From Cyprinodon diabolis (taxonomy: Eukaryota > Chordata > Actinopteri > Cyprinodontiformes > Cyprinodontidae), in assembly GCA_030533445.1 (NCBI GenBank), contig CM060080.1:4096052-4160051 (forward strand): DNA of 64,000 nucleotides, read 5' to 3'. Each line of letters starts with the position of its first letter. The first letter of the stretch is position 1. Shown piece by piece: positions 21,986 to 31,267 of this stretch. The notes beneath the pieces were generated by a model. The model saw only the letters and a list, made by a program, of their open reading frames with translations, had not been told where the DNA came from and ran no database searches. A program made the translations under genes and the position numbers.

Positions 21986-22539
21986 TCCTTAAAGAAGTTT
22001 TAATACAGAATTTGAACCAGACCAGGAAAAACCTTTTTGTCCTGCAACATCCATATTAAAACACACCAACGTACATATAAACAACCCAGACAATCTGTAG
22101 AGGGTTACAAGGTTACTAATAGAATAATATTTTCTGTCCATACAGCATCCAGGAAAAAAAAAAAAAACTTGCAAAATGCCTTAAAATAATTTTGATTGAA
22201 TCTACATGTGACCTAAATCCTTAAATCAATGCAGTGTCCATTAGTATTCTGTTGTTCGATGTGGAATAGTCATAATTTTTCCTCTAATTTGTGCAATAAC
22301 ATATTAGTTGGAAGATATTAATAGAGCCCCTGTGTGTGTTTTTTTAAAAACAAAAAAAATTAGTTTATTATTTTTTTTCTGGTCATGAAGTCATGTTATA
22401 TCAGACACCCAAACACACAGTAGTCCCCGTAATGGGAATGCTTATTCATCTTCGTTAGGAGAAGAGGTCATGTGATCAGGGGATAGCAATTATAGCATAC
22501 GCTTAATTACATTAGTAACCCCATGTCTTTTCATATTAT
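21986..22539. other. Unassigned
   Basis: AT-rich with A/T homopolymers. No gene. Confidence 0.35.
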
Positions 22540-22880
22540 CTCTGATGCAAAAAACACAGAGAGATTTGATTATGTTAATAAGGTTCGTTTTATACATGGT
22601 AATGGAAGCCCAGTTCAAAGCCATTAGTGCTATGAGGAATATCCATTTGAGTGTCGGAGCTCTCAAATGCAGCTCAGCTCAAAGTGCACATTGTTTAATG
22701 GTATTGATCAACGGTCTACTGAGCTCCGGGGCTTTTGCTCATTACTGTGTCTTATTCATGCTTTCTTGGATAATGATGCCCGCACTGCAATTACTGCCAC
22801 AACCATTTAGACAATCTTACAGAGAAATCATGGAGGTTAAGGAGAGGAGCGAAGACAGAAAAAAAGTTTGGTTAAAATTG
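22540..22880. other. Candidate conserved non-coding element
   Basis: High-complexity sequence without homopolymers or transposon words, containing AATGGTATTGATCAACGG, TTTAATGG and the mirrored CATTTGAG...CTCAAATG pair. A 131-codon frame covers it but has no domain. The look resembles developmental enhancers; this is an impression, not proof. Confidence 0.25.
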
Positions 22881-23164
22881 GGAGAAAAACGTAGTTATTC
22901 AAAAGAAAAAAGTAAAGTTTCCAAACAAATCTTTGCATGAAATTAAGTTTTAAAATCTTGTTTTTTTTAGTAAACTCCAAATTATAGACAATTTAAAAAG
23001 ATTGGAAGTAATCACAAAATTAGCTTAAATCGTAGCCAACCAGACTTTCACTCCGTTTTTCTGAGTATATTTCAGCACCTTTCCAGGAGCCTTTTTCAAT
23101 TCTGTCGATTGCAACAGACCAATTTATAGTTGGAGCATTGATGTTTTAAACAACATGGAGGCCT

Positions 23165-23560
23165 ATTGTCTGAAGCAATTCAATTCAGTTTATTTATATA
23201 GAGCCAATTTACAACACGTCATCTCAAGGCACTTTACAGAGACAATTCAACCAGATCATACAGTCAAATTGATTCAAAATTTTCTATCTAAGGAAAACAA
23301 GTTGATCGACTCATTGAGTCGAAGGCAATCCCTCACACCAAACATACTTATAGTGACAGTGGAGAGGAAAAACTCCCTTTTAACAGTAAGAAACCTCCAG
23401 CAGAACCAAGCTCAGTAAGAGCGGCCATCTGCTGAGGCCGACTGGGGTTCAAGGAGACAGAGGCAGAGATAGAAAAAGAAGCAGAGATACACAGGAACTT
23501 GTCGACCAATTCCATAGGCGGCTCCGTCCAGGAAACACAGCTAAGCAGACAAGCTCCAAG
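23165..23560 (+). repeat. Teleost dispersed repeat, long plus copy
   Basis: Begins AATTCAATTCAGTTTATTTA, passes CATCTCAAGGCACTTTACAG, GAGGAAAAACTCCC, AACCTCCAGCAGAACC and GAGGCCGACTGGGGTTC. This word order is a very common fish interspersed repeat. Other pieces are at 12540-12710 (reverse) and 56885-56955 (reverse). Non-coding, class unclear to me. Confidence 0.65.
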
Positions 23561-24561
23561 CCAGCTCCCACGTCAGAGGACGAAGAGAGCACATCCAGTT
23601 AGTCACAATCAGAGAAACAGGACTACACTGAAAAACAAAAGCACATACCAAATAAGACGCAGATCGTGTAGATTACGGGTTTGGCAGTTTGAATCATGAT
23701 GATTGTGCTTGCATTACCCTTTCAGAATGAGTTTCAGGACCAAATTGTAAATTCTTACAAGCTTAAACTAATAATCCTCCCCTTGTGTTCAGTTATGGCT
23801 TTTACTTTTTAACAAAGATGGCTTTCTCACCCCTCTTTCAAATATATGTCCTTTCTGTCTAAAATCTGACAATTTGTCGTCCTTTGCACCTACTATTTGG
23901 TCCAGGATCTCCTTCTTAAGATGTTGCACAAGCACATTCATCACAATTTAAATTGTCAAACACAAAAGTGATACATAAAAAAGACTCCAACAACCCAGGA
24001 TGCATCTTTGCATTTTTGTCTCTGACTTGGAATATTGACCTCCATGTTCCTTAAAACCATTACTGCCCCAACTATAGGTTGTCAGCTCGCGCAACAGCAA
24101 AAACTCTGAGCAAAACTCTTGTTGCCTCCTATTTAAAGGTATTGTGTAGGATTTTTTTAGAAAGACCCACCCTCTCCACTTTAAAAAAAATGCATGTTCG
24201 AGAGCATGCACAAGCCCACTTCTCCTCGTGCATGCTGTTTAAAAATTGCTGTTCTAATAGCTCATAAAAGCTCACTGTCCAAACCCCTAAATTCCTCACT
24301 CACTACATAGAGTGGGGACTACAGCAGTAGCCATTCAAAATTTCCCCACTTTCCTAGATGGATCCCTTGGCTAGTCCTTTACAGTTCCTTTTTAAATATC
24401 AATATTTGTAGTAAAATATCCTTTCTGTCATGATTTGTGGATATTAAGATCTAAAGAGAAGCATCATCTCCTGGTAGTCTACGTAATATGCGGGTATACG
24501 CCGTATATCCAACAGAAAAGCTTGTGAGTTTCCGTATAACCACTTAAAAGTGCCCAATAAT
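23561..24561. other. Unassigned, possible TTAA-type repeat
   Basis: At 24134 TTTAAAGGTATTGTGTAGG resembles the start of a fish repeat. Nearby AGCATGCAC/GTGCATGCT (about 24203-24232) can pair. No gene. Confidence 0.3.
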
Positions 24562-24790
24562 GCTGCGTTCACACTGGACGTCGCAGGCGCAGCGAGTTTA
24601 CATGCAAAGTCAATGGTTGACGCGCATCAAGGCGCAGCAAAAGGTCCCGAAGCGTGTTTGAGCAGCAGGCGCGCGCGGCGCGCCGCAAACGCTCTGCTGC
24701 TCAAGATGGAAAAATTTAACTTTTGCTGCTCAACGCGCCGCATCAACCAATCAGAGACGCTGATCTGGGAGCTGGCAGGGTGAGAGACAG
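24562..24790 (+). mobile_element. One end of a GC-rich MITE
   Basis: TGCTGCGTTCACACTGGACG opens a CpG-rich segment with GGCGCGCGCGGCGCGCCGC (24668-24686) and CAACCAATCAGAGACGCTG. 'GCTGCGTTCACAC' is a familiar fish transposon terminus. The opposite end with the inverse word is not in the window, so the copy is truncated. A 9-bp pair GAGCAGCAG/CTGCTGCTC (24660, 24694) flanks the GC core. Confidence 0.5.
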
Positions 24791-25107
24791 ATCACTGATG
24801 ACACAGAAGGCTATGATCACTCATCTGAAACACTTTATTAACGCCTAAATTAACTAAAAATGCTGAAACCTGCCGACAAAGCGTGTTTGCTTTTATTATC
24901 CTGGTGCCTGCAGTTTGGATTACGTTCATGGAAACCGCTTCCAGCCGCCGCCGCAAACCGCGAGGTGGCGACCGGGCCATATGCTGCTGTTGAATGGGAT
25001 TCCTACTGACAGTGCACCGCCAGTATGTGTCTGAGCAGCTGACAGAAATAATATTGCAAGGCAGGATGGTAATCTGGATGAACTGACAGCACTGATGAAG
25101 TTTTCAG

Positions 25108-25321
25108 GTGGACACAGCTGAGTGTGAAAGAGGGTTCAGCATTAATGAACAATATCTGTACAGATAAAAGATCTTCTCTGTTGTCGTCAAATATAAGTCA
25201 TCTCATGATGATCAGTATAAATGGGCCTCCTGTTAATCTTCTTGAACCTAGGAAGTATGTGACAACATGGTTAAGAAACCATCGCTCTGCAACAGAAACA
25301 AGAAAGACAAGTGAAACATAA
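25108..25321 (+). pseudogene. hAT transposase C-terminal dimerisation segment, frameshifted
   Basis: After TTTTCAG (25101-25107, acceptor-like) a frame reads VDTAECERGFS, then shifts by one base near 25138 into ALMNNICTDKRSSLLSSNI, SHLMMISINGPP and RKYVTTWLRNHRSATETR up to a TAA at 25319-25321. 'AECERGFS.MN..TD.RSSLL...LMMI..NGP' is the C-terminal hAT dimerisation region of ZBED/KIAA1586-like proteins and of their parent transposons. Only this last part is present. The frameshift and missing upstream domains make it a dead copy. I consider a host domesticated gene unlikely because of the break. Confidence 0.78.
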
Positions 25322-25866
25322 GGAGCCTCAAAACAAACATATCTGGAACATTTTATAGACACAGTTTTAACCTGCATAGTACTTCTGTACTTACATGTAG
25401 TACTTGATACTTAAGCATGTTTTGTTGTACTGTTTTATAGATACTACGTCTTTTCAATACAAAGCCAACTGTAGTACAGTTTGTTGTTCATTGATTCAAA
25501 TGTAAGCAACAGAGAAATTAAGCAATGTTAAATATGCTTAAAAATTGTCAATTACATTGCACTTACTGGCGTGCTTATTTCTAAGCACAGTATACGCACT
25601 ACAGTAATGTAGACTACACCACTGAGTGAGAGTAAAAAAATATGCAAGAGGGGTTCGCTCCAGTAGCTGGAAGCTTGAGGGGGTTTCACTTGGAGTTGCA
25701 GCTGGCATTTAAATGTCTGCGACTGTATATGGTGGACTTTATGGTAAACTCAGTTAACTGACCGTTTGGACAGATGTTCACTACTTTTTGCTCCATTGGT
25801 CACCCTAACTCCTCCTCCACTGCACAGTAGCTGCGCCATCGTTGTTATTAGTCACTGCTGTGGGGC
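25322..25866. other. Unassigned
   Basis: AT-rich, repeated GTAGTACT words around 25380-25470. No gene. Confidence 0.35.
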
Positions 25867-25876
25867 AGCAACAGCG

Positions 25877-26419
25877 TAGCCTCGTGAGACCATCCTGATC
25901 TCGCGAGCTTTCAAGGTTTCACTTGCAGATCAGTCTGGAGACTCTCCATTAAAGAAAATTTGGAGCAGTTCACCAAACGAACGTCCAATCAGCGTTGGCT
26001 TTGAGGCGAGTTGAGGTGTGACGCAACGAGAAGCGCGACAGTTCAGTCTAAAGAACATGGCGGCTTCAGCCGATGAAACTAGCGTTAGCGTGGCTATCGA
26101 GCAAGTTTTATCGGAATTACAGAGTATTTCTTCACTGAAAGAAGAGGAAAACACTGCTCTGGAGGCTTTTCTCACAGGAAAAGATGTTTTTGCTCTTCTC
26201 CCGACTGGTTTTGCCAAGAGTAGCCTGGCTTGTGGTTGTGTTTTCGTCGTCGCTCTGTTAGTACGTCATATGCTTCGTTAATCTGATTGGTTTATTTGGC
26301 CCGTCTATCACCAACATAGGCCAATCAGCTAACCAGTATTTTCCCCCCTTCCCAAAATTACTTCAACGGAAGGTTTCCAGATGGATATGCGGAGCAAATC
26401 CATCTGGCGGAGTCAGGTT
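25877..26419 (+). mobile_element. Helicase-start element, copy 2 (full form)
   Basis: 543 bp from TAGCCTCGTGAGACC to GAGTCAGGTT, flanked by a perfect 10-bp duplication AGCAACAGCG (25867-25876 and 26420-26429). Near the left end TGATCTCGCGAG pairs with CTCGCAGATCA-like bases. Near the right end CCAGATGGAT and ATCCATCTGG form a perfect 10-bp stem. Left and right ends are not clearly inverse to each other. A CpG-rich, CCAAT-containing segment precedes an ATG and about 60 helicase-like codons. Nine to ten-base duplications are usual for MULE-type transposons, and MULEs carrying host gene pieces are called Pack-MULEs. That assignment is my inference. Confidence 0.82.
26057..26281 (+). pseudogene. 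RecQ-like helicase N-terminus to Walker A (copy 2)
   Basis: Frame from ATG (context GAACATGG) reads MAASADETSVSVAIEQ..., then ALEAFLTGKDVFALLPTGF and AKSSLACG. FALLPTGFGKS is the motif I (Walker A) of RecQ-family helicases. This copy has Ala for the second glycine (GFAKS), which would harm ATP binding. After motif I the sequence no longer resembles a helicase and stops at 26279-26281. The frame is short, lacks motifs Ia to VI and cannot unwind DNA. It may still be transcribed as a leader. Confidence 0.68.
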
Positions 26420-26429
26420 AGCAACAGCG

Positions 26430-27509
26430 TGCCACTGTGAAAAAAATCCCGTAATAATTTGCGAGGAGAGCTCTCCGCCCAAAGCATTCTGGGATATATC
26501 TGCCTTTTTTCTTTTCTTTTTTTCGTATACACTTTGTAGACACTTTTTCTCCTACGACCCTCATTCATTTTTAAAGAACCACGGTGAGAAAAGTGAGCTT
26601 CGAAGACTGTCTCAAAACCATAGCTCACCACAGATACACGCCTAAAAGTGCACATACGCAGAAAAAGATAGCTAACAGGGCGAGGATGTAGGACGGCCTT
26701 ACGTAAACATGTCACCAGAATGAATGACAATTAGGAGGACCACTTATTTAGATGATCCACCCGGAAATAAAAGATTGTCCTCTTTACCTTTAAGCCTGTT
26801 TTTTTGGTTGCCATAACCTGGATGACATTAATTACACACTTAAGGTGAACTGAGAAATGGATTGAACAGATTGCAGGAACGTTGAGATCTAAAGGTGTTC
26901 AAGAAACAACGGATGATCTTGTGAAGAACCTTAAAGCATCTCAAGCTACAGTTAAGTGAACTTATTCTTTGATGTACATGAATATTGAAGCTGATCCTAT
27001 GGGTCTGATGAGTAATAGAAATCTAAATCAGAGTACGCACAGACTTTTATGAAGTATTACACTTTTTAGGGTTTGTATTGTATATATTTTCTGGTGATAC
27101 CAGATACCATTGTCCTATGATGTGTTCACAATAGGAATGTTCTCAGTGATTTTGATGCTCTCTTAAAATTTTCCCAGTAAATCACGTTGAAGGAGACAAG
27201 CTCCACTGATGTAGCCTTACCTTATCATTAACTCAGCATGGTGGACCTGGATCTTACCAAGCAAGTTGCAGTGCTTTATCTGTTAGGGAAAGCTGAACAG
27301 CGCCGCCGTGTCTGTGGGTCCACCAAATCCCCCAGAGATGCACCCAGTTTGGGGAGTCCAGGAGCTACGGCTGGATTAACATTCGCTGCTGCGTGACAAG
27401 AACCGCAAGCTGTTGTTCCGCTTTAGGGGAGGATTGCCTGAACACCAACAGGTAAGGTTTCTGGAGTCAGACAGGAGCAGCAGGAGATTAGAGCAAGAAC
27501 CCAGGTAGA
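26430..27509. other. Unassigned with possible repeat pieces
   Basis: 26440-26795 ends in CTTTACCTTTAAGCC, inverse of a TTAAAGGTAAAG-type terminus, and may be a reversed TTAA-type element. 27240-27500 has the purine-rich, CAG-rich look of a reversed gypsy LTR or leader (CAGACAGGAGCAGCAGGAG). Neither is firm. Confidence 0.3.
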
Positions 27510-27883
27510 GAGATAGCTTTATGCTGATGAAGGTTCTCAGTCATCCAGGTCATAGTCATTCCGTAAAAATTAAAAAAATATCCACTGGACTTGGTTTCCA
27601 GGATTTGAAGACGTTTCTCCACCTCTCCAGGAAGCTTTCTCAATTCAACTGTCTGGATCCGCAGTGAGTTTGAGTCTTATATGGACAAAGCCTTGTATCG
27701 CTTGGAAACATGCAAATGGTAACCGATGAATGGGTCGTTTGGTTCCATCGTTAGCCTGTAATATCTGAAACCTGTCTATGATTCTGAGGGTCGGTCGTTA
27801 AAGGTGGGGGGATTGCCGTTAAGGGGGGGATTGTCTCCTGTAATACCTGAAACCTGTCTATGATTGTTAAGAGTCGTCGTTAA

Positions 27884-28805
27884 AGGAATAGTACACCCAA
27901 AACATGATTAGCCTTCATTTTCTACTCACCCCCATGCTGGACAACCCTCTGGAGTACTTCTTTGATATCTCAAATGCATCTGGAGATCTGGGAGGCTTCT
28001 TGCTGTCTGCTGACATTCAAATAATGGAGGTCTATGGCGCCCGAGACAGAAAGGTCCATAAAAGTCCACAAAAAACGTGTCAATATTCCTCCATACTGCT
28101 TGTCCAATGTATTCCAAGTGTCCTGAGTGGGTAGGGTCCATAATTTACTCGAAACAAAGTCATTTAGAATGTTTTTAGAGAATAAACAGAAGTGTATAGG
28201 ATTTCCTAAGAGCGCGCGCCTGCGAGTTCACGAGCCTACGGAAACCGCGGCAGACCAAACCAGATGAAAGTGCGCATTCAGCTCGGCAAAGAACTCATGC
28301 TCTTCCTCAACACTGAAGTCCTCAGACATTTTTCTTTCGTTGTTTCTTTCTTTGCACAGGTAAACAGCAAAGTTCTTCTTCTACGCTTGCATTATCAAGA
28401 GCAGACGCTGAATGCGCACTTTCATCTGGCTTGGTCTGCCGCAGTTTCCGTAGGCTCGTGAACTCGCAGGAGCGCGCTTTTAGGAAATCCTATACACTAC
28501 TGTTTATGCTCTAAAAACATTCTAAATGACTTCGTTACGAGTAAATTATGGACGCTACCCACTCAGGACACTTGGAATACATTGGACGAGCAGTATGGAG
28601 GAATATTGACACGTTTTTTGTGGACTTTTATGGACCTTTCTACCTTGGGCACCATAGACCTCCATTATTTGAATTTCAGCAGACAGCAAGAAGCCTCCCA
28701 GATCTCCAGATGCATTTGAGATATCAAAAAAGTACTCCAGAGTGTTGTTCAGCATGGGGGTGAGTAGAAAATGAAGGCTAATCATGTTTTGGGTGTACTA
28801 TTCCT
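27884..28805. mobile_element. TTAA-targeting palindromic element, copy 1
   Basis: TTAA (27880-27883 and 28806-28809) flanks an element starting AGGAATAGTACACCCAAAAC and ending with the exact inverse. The inverted arms are about 350 bp. TTAA duplication with such long arms fits a Kolobok-type non-autonomous element; piggyBac also uses TTAA but normally has short CCC ends. The whole element is in opposite orientation to copy 2 (51131-52045), judged from the unique centre. Apparent 70-residue frames on both strands are only the arms read in translation. Confidence 0.82.
28228..28329 (-). CDS. Small conserved frame in the centre of TTAA element copy 1
   Basis: 33 codons starting MSEDFSVEEEHEFFAELNAH and ending VSVGS. 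The identical peptide is in copy 2 at 51600-51701. It lies in the non-palindromic centre, just after an A/G-rich leader. It might be the first exon of the parent transposase or of a captured gene. The last codons fall in the inverted arm, so the natural continuation was lost. Function unknown, and translation is doubtful. Confidence 0.3.
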   Translation of the reverse strand: MSEDFSVEEEHEFFAELNAHFHLVWSAAVSVGS

Positions 28806-29035
28806 TTAAGGAGGTATTGTCTATATAAGACTCAAACTCACTGCGGATCCAGACATTTGAATTGAGAAAGCTTCCTGGAGAGGTGGCGAATCGTATTCAA
28901 ATCTTGGAAACCAATTCCAGTGGAAATTTTTGGAATTTTTACGGAAAGAGATAGCTTTAATAAAGAAGAGCTTTCTTCCAATTCCAAAACGACCTTGTTA
29001 AATGTAAGAAGGTTTTGGTTAATGCATTCGTGGCC

Positions 29036-29042
<7 letters not shown>

Positions 29043-29067
<25 letters not shown>

Positions 29068-29081
29068 GGGGGGGGGGGGGG
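29043..29081. repeat. (GT)n followed by poly-G
   Basis: About twelve GT units run directly into 15 G. Confidence 0.95.
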
Positions 29082-30184
29082 CTTTTTAGTCAATGAGTTG
29101 GAGCATTTCTCCCTAATTAACCAATTATGGCTCAGAAGTAATTAAGGAAAAACTGTAGGAATCCAAACTTGACTGAATGATTGTTGCATCCGTCGGCTAA
29201 ACGCTATTGTTCTGTTTGCTAATCTGGGAGAGACTTTCATGTCATCTCTGCCTGTCTGGTTTGGTTTCTGTTTCCGTCTCTCTTTTACTCATTCCCCCCC
29301 TCCACCCTTCTTCCATCTCACCATATCAATGAGGCGGCAGACATCCCAGACCTGATCAGTCAACTGTTTCAAGATTTATTCTTTGTAACAAATCTGCAAC
29401 AGCTGGAGAGCCGGGGAATGCATGTAAACTTTGTGTGTGTAATTTGGTGACAAGTCAGGCTTAATCAAGCTCCCAGTGGCTGGATGAGAGGAGCGCAGGG
29501 GAGCGGCATATGGGGAGCTGAGTGGTGAACAGGCAGTGGGCAGGGAAGGAGACACAAAGCTGTGTTCGTGTGCATTAACATGCCGTACAGTGGCAACGGC
29601 AGGCCAAAGTGGAGCCAGAAATTAGCAAGCCAGCTCTCTCTCTGACAGCATATTTAAACAGGTTGTGTATCTCTATTTAAAGCATGGCTTTGTTTTGCGA
29701 AAGGCTGTAGATAGCAAAAATATTTGGGGTATTTTACTGAGCTATTAAAATGATCTTATAGAGAAGAGTTTGCTTTGGAGTAGACTAAGAAAAAAATACT
29801 ACTGGCCTAAAAAAACAACAACCCAGGATTACTGATTAAAATAATATTTTTTTCTCCCAACTTCATTTGTTGTAAAAACATAGAGTTAAAACAGTTATTG
29901 CATAATTAGTGGACTTAATGGACCCCCTTTTTTATTCATGTCACTAACATTTTGTACATGGCTTTTGTTATGACTTAAACAACTGGTGGTGAAGTTGAAC
30001 TGGAGCTGAGGTAAATCGGTGTAAATTGGGAATTTGAATCTCATGCAGACTTTTCCAGTTTCCTTTAAGCATTGCTAGGGTTGCTCTCTGGCAATTATTT
30101 GAAATACAGGCAAATAAGAACAAGTCAAAATATGTGTGCTACACAGTATAAAGTTTTAAATGTGTCTTTTGATTTAATAACGAT
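29082..30184. other. Unassigned, part possibly conserved non-coding
   Basis: 29330-29470 (CCAGACCTGATCAGTCAAC, TTTCAAGATTTATTCTTTG) is complex sequence without repeat words and might be a conserved element. The remainder is AT-rich. No gene. Confidence 0.3.
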
Positions 30185-30341
30185 AATAATAATAATAACT
30201 GAACTTTATTGATCTCACATTGGAGACATTTACCTCTGCATTTAAACCATCCCCTTGGGGAGCAGCGGGCTGCCATTGTGTGGCGCCTTGGGAGCAGTGT
30301 GAGGTTAAGGGTCTTGCTCAGAGAGCCAGAGTGGCAGTCTC
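30185..30341 (-). mobile_element. Teleost LINE/SINE tail, reverse copy
   Basis: An (ATA)n tail at 30187-30200 precedes words inverse to those at 50130-50280: GGGAGCAGCGGGCTGCCATT, GGGAGCAGTGTGAGG and AAGGGTCTTGCTCAGAG. The simple-repeat tail and 5'-truncation fit a non-LTR retroposon read from the minus strand. It directly abuts helicase-start copy 3. Confidence 0.6.
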
Positions 30342-30878
30342 AGCCTCGTGAGACCATCCTGATCTCGCAAGCTTTCAATGTTTCACTCGCAGATCAGTCT
30401 GGAGACTCTCCGTTAAAGAAAATTTGGAGCCGTTCGCCAAACAAACGTCCAATCAGCGTTGCCTTTGAGGCAGGTTGAGGTGTGATGCAACGAGAAGCGC
30501 GACAGTTCAGTCTAAAGAACATGGCGGCTTCAGCCGATGAAACTAGCGTTAGTGTGGCTATCGAGCAAGTTTTATCGGAATTACAGAGTATTTCTTCACT
30601 GAAAGAAGAGCAAAACACTGCTCTGGAGGCTTTTCTCAGAGGAAAAGATGATTTTGCTCTTCTCCCGACTGGTTTCGGCAAGAGTAGCCTGGCTTGTGGT
30701 TGTGTTTTAGTCGTCGTTAGTACGTCATATGCTTCGTTAATCTGATTGGTTTATTTGGCCCGTCTATCACCAACATAGGCCAATCAGCTAACCAGTATTT
30801 TCGCCCCTTCCCAAAATTACTTCAGCGGAAGGTTTCCAGATGGATATGTGGAGCAAATTCATCTGGCGGAGTCAGGTT
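30342..30878 (+). mobile_element. Helicase-start element, copy 3
   Basis: 537 bp, AGCCTCGTGAGACC to GAGTCAGGTT, nearly identical to copy 2. Unlike the other copies there is no exact duplication at its borders (left GTGGCAGTCT, right AATCCAGAAG), so one flank may have been exchanged or deleted. The right-end stem reads CCAGATGGAT and ATTCATCTGG, one mismatch. Confidence 0.8.
30521..30745 (+). pseudogene. RecQ-like helicase N-terminus to Walker A (copy 3)
   Basis: Same frame as copies 1 and 2: MAASADETSVSVAIEQ..., TALEAFLRGKDDFALLPTG and FGKSSLACG. Here the Walker A motif GFGKS is intact. After it come about twenty unrelated residues and a stop at 30743-30745. Three copies keep this frame open with mostly silent or mild differences, but the protein lacks every later helicase motif. 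It is a captured or internally deleted gene start, not a working enzyme. Confidence 0.68.
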
Positions 30879-30888
30879 AATCCAGAAG

Positions 30889-31267
30889 TGGAAGGCTGAT
30901 AAACTCGAGGAAGGCGATGCTTCTCCGAGTTTGTGTTCCAGAGAGAGGAGGGCATGCAGTCCGGCCAGACTGAGTCAGAGATCCAGAGGCAGAGAGAGGA
31001 TATCCAGGCAGGAAGAGTCAGAAAGGGATCAGGCAGGCTTGGTATCAGAAGACAGAACAGGTCAGTAACGGGCAGACAACAGATACTTCAAAGAGATGCT
31101 GGACATTCTTATCGGGTTGGTACGAGATAATTGGGTACAGAGGACTGGTCCGATGGGGATTATATAGTGATGGGAACAGGTGACGCCGGTCATAGCTGAT
31201 CGCGGACGGAGCAGAGCAGGTGTATGGACTGAGTGATCAGCCCGGAATCAGTGCCGAGATCATAACA
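30889..31267 (-). mobile_element. Gypsy-type solo LTR, reverse
   Basis: On the minus strand it starts TGTTATGATCTCGGCACTG, has CCTGCTCTGCTCCG, a TATA-like CTATATAATCC and pyrimidine-rich CTTCCTGCCTGGATATCC. The start and order parallel the other LTRs (TGTCCTGATCTTGGCAC at 57.7 kb) but it is a different subfamily. No internal region is attached. Confidence 0.5.

Larger units (their letters stand above)
27522..28946. mobile_element. Penelope-like inverted insertion split by a TTAA-type element
   Basis: The two outer arms (27522-27705, minus; 28812-28946, plus) are inverse copies sharing AAGACTCAAACTCACTGCGG, GGATCCAGACA, GAGAAAGCTTCCTGGAGAGG and CCAGTGGA. A 13-base direct repeat AGAGATAGCTTTA lies at 27509-27521 and 28947-28959, as expected if one event inserted the whole unit. 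Long duplications and an inverted partial copy are known from Penelope-like retroelements. I recall this tail sequence (GAAACGTCTTC...GACCTGGATGACTGAGAA) as a fish Penelope-like tail, though I cannot verify it. A related copy is at 53886-54198. Confidence 0.6.

Noticed and set aside
22545..22940. 131-residue open frame
   Set aside because: Longest non-transposon frame here, but no domain, no codon-like composition and an unusual start. It lies on a candidate regulatory segment, so treated as chance.
27904..28141. Overlapping ~70-residue frames on both strands, repeated four times in the window
   Set aside because: They are the inverted arms of the TTAA elements read in translation. Frames appear on both strands with no transposase features.
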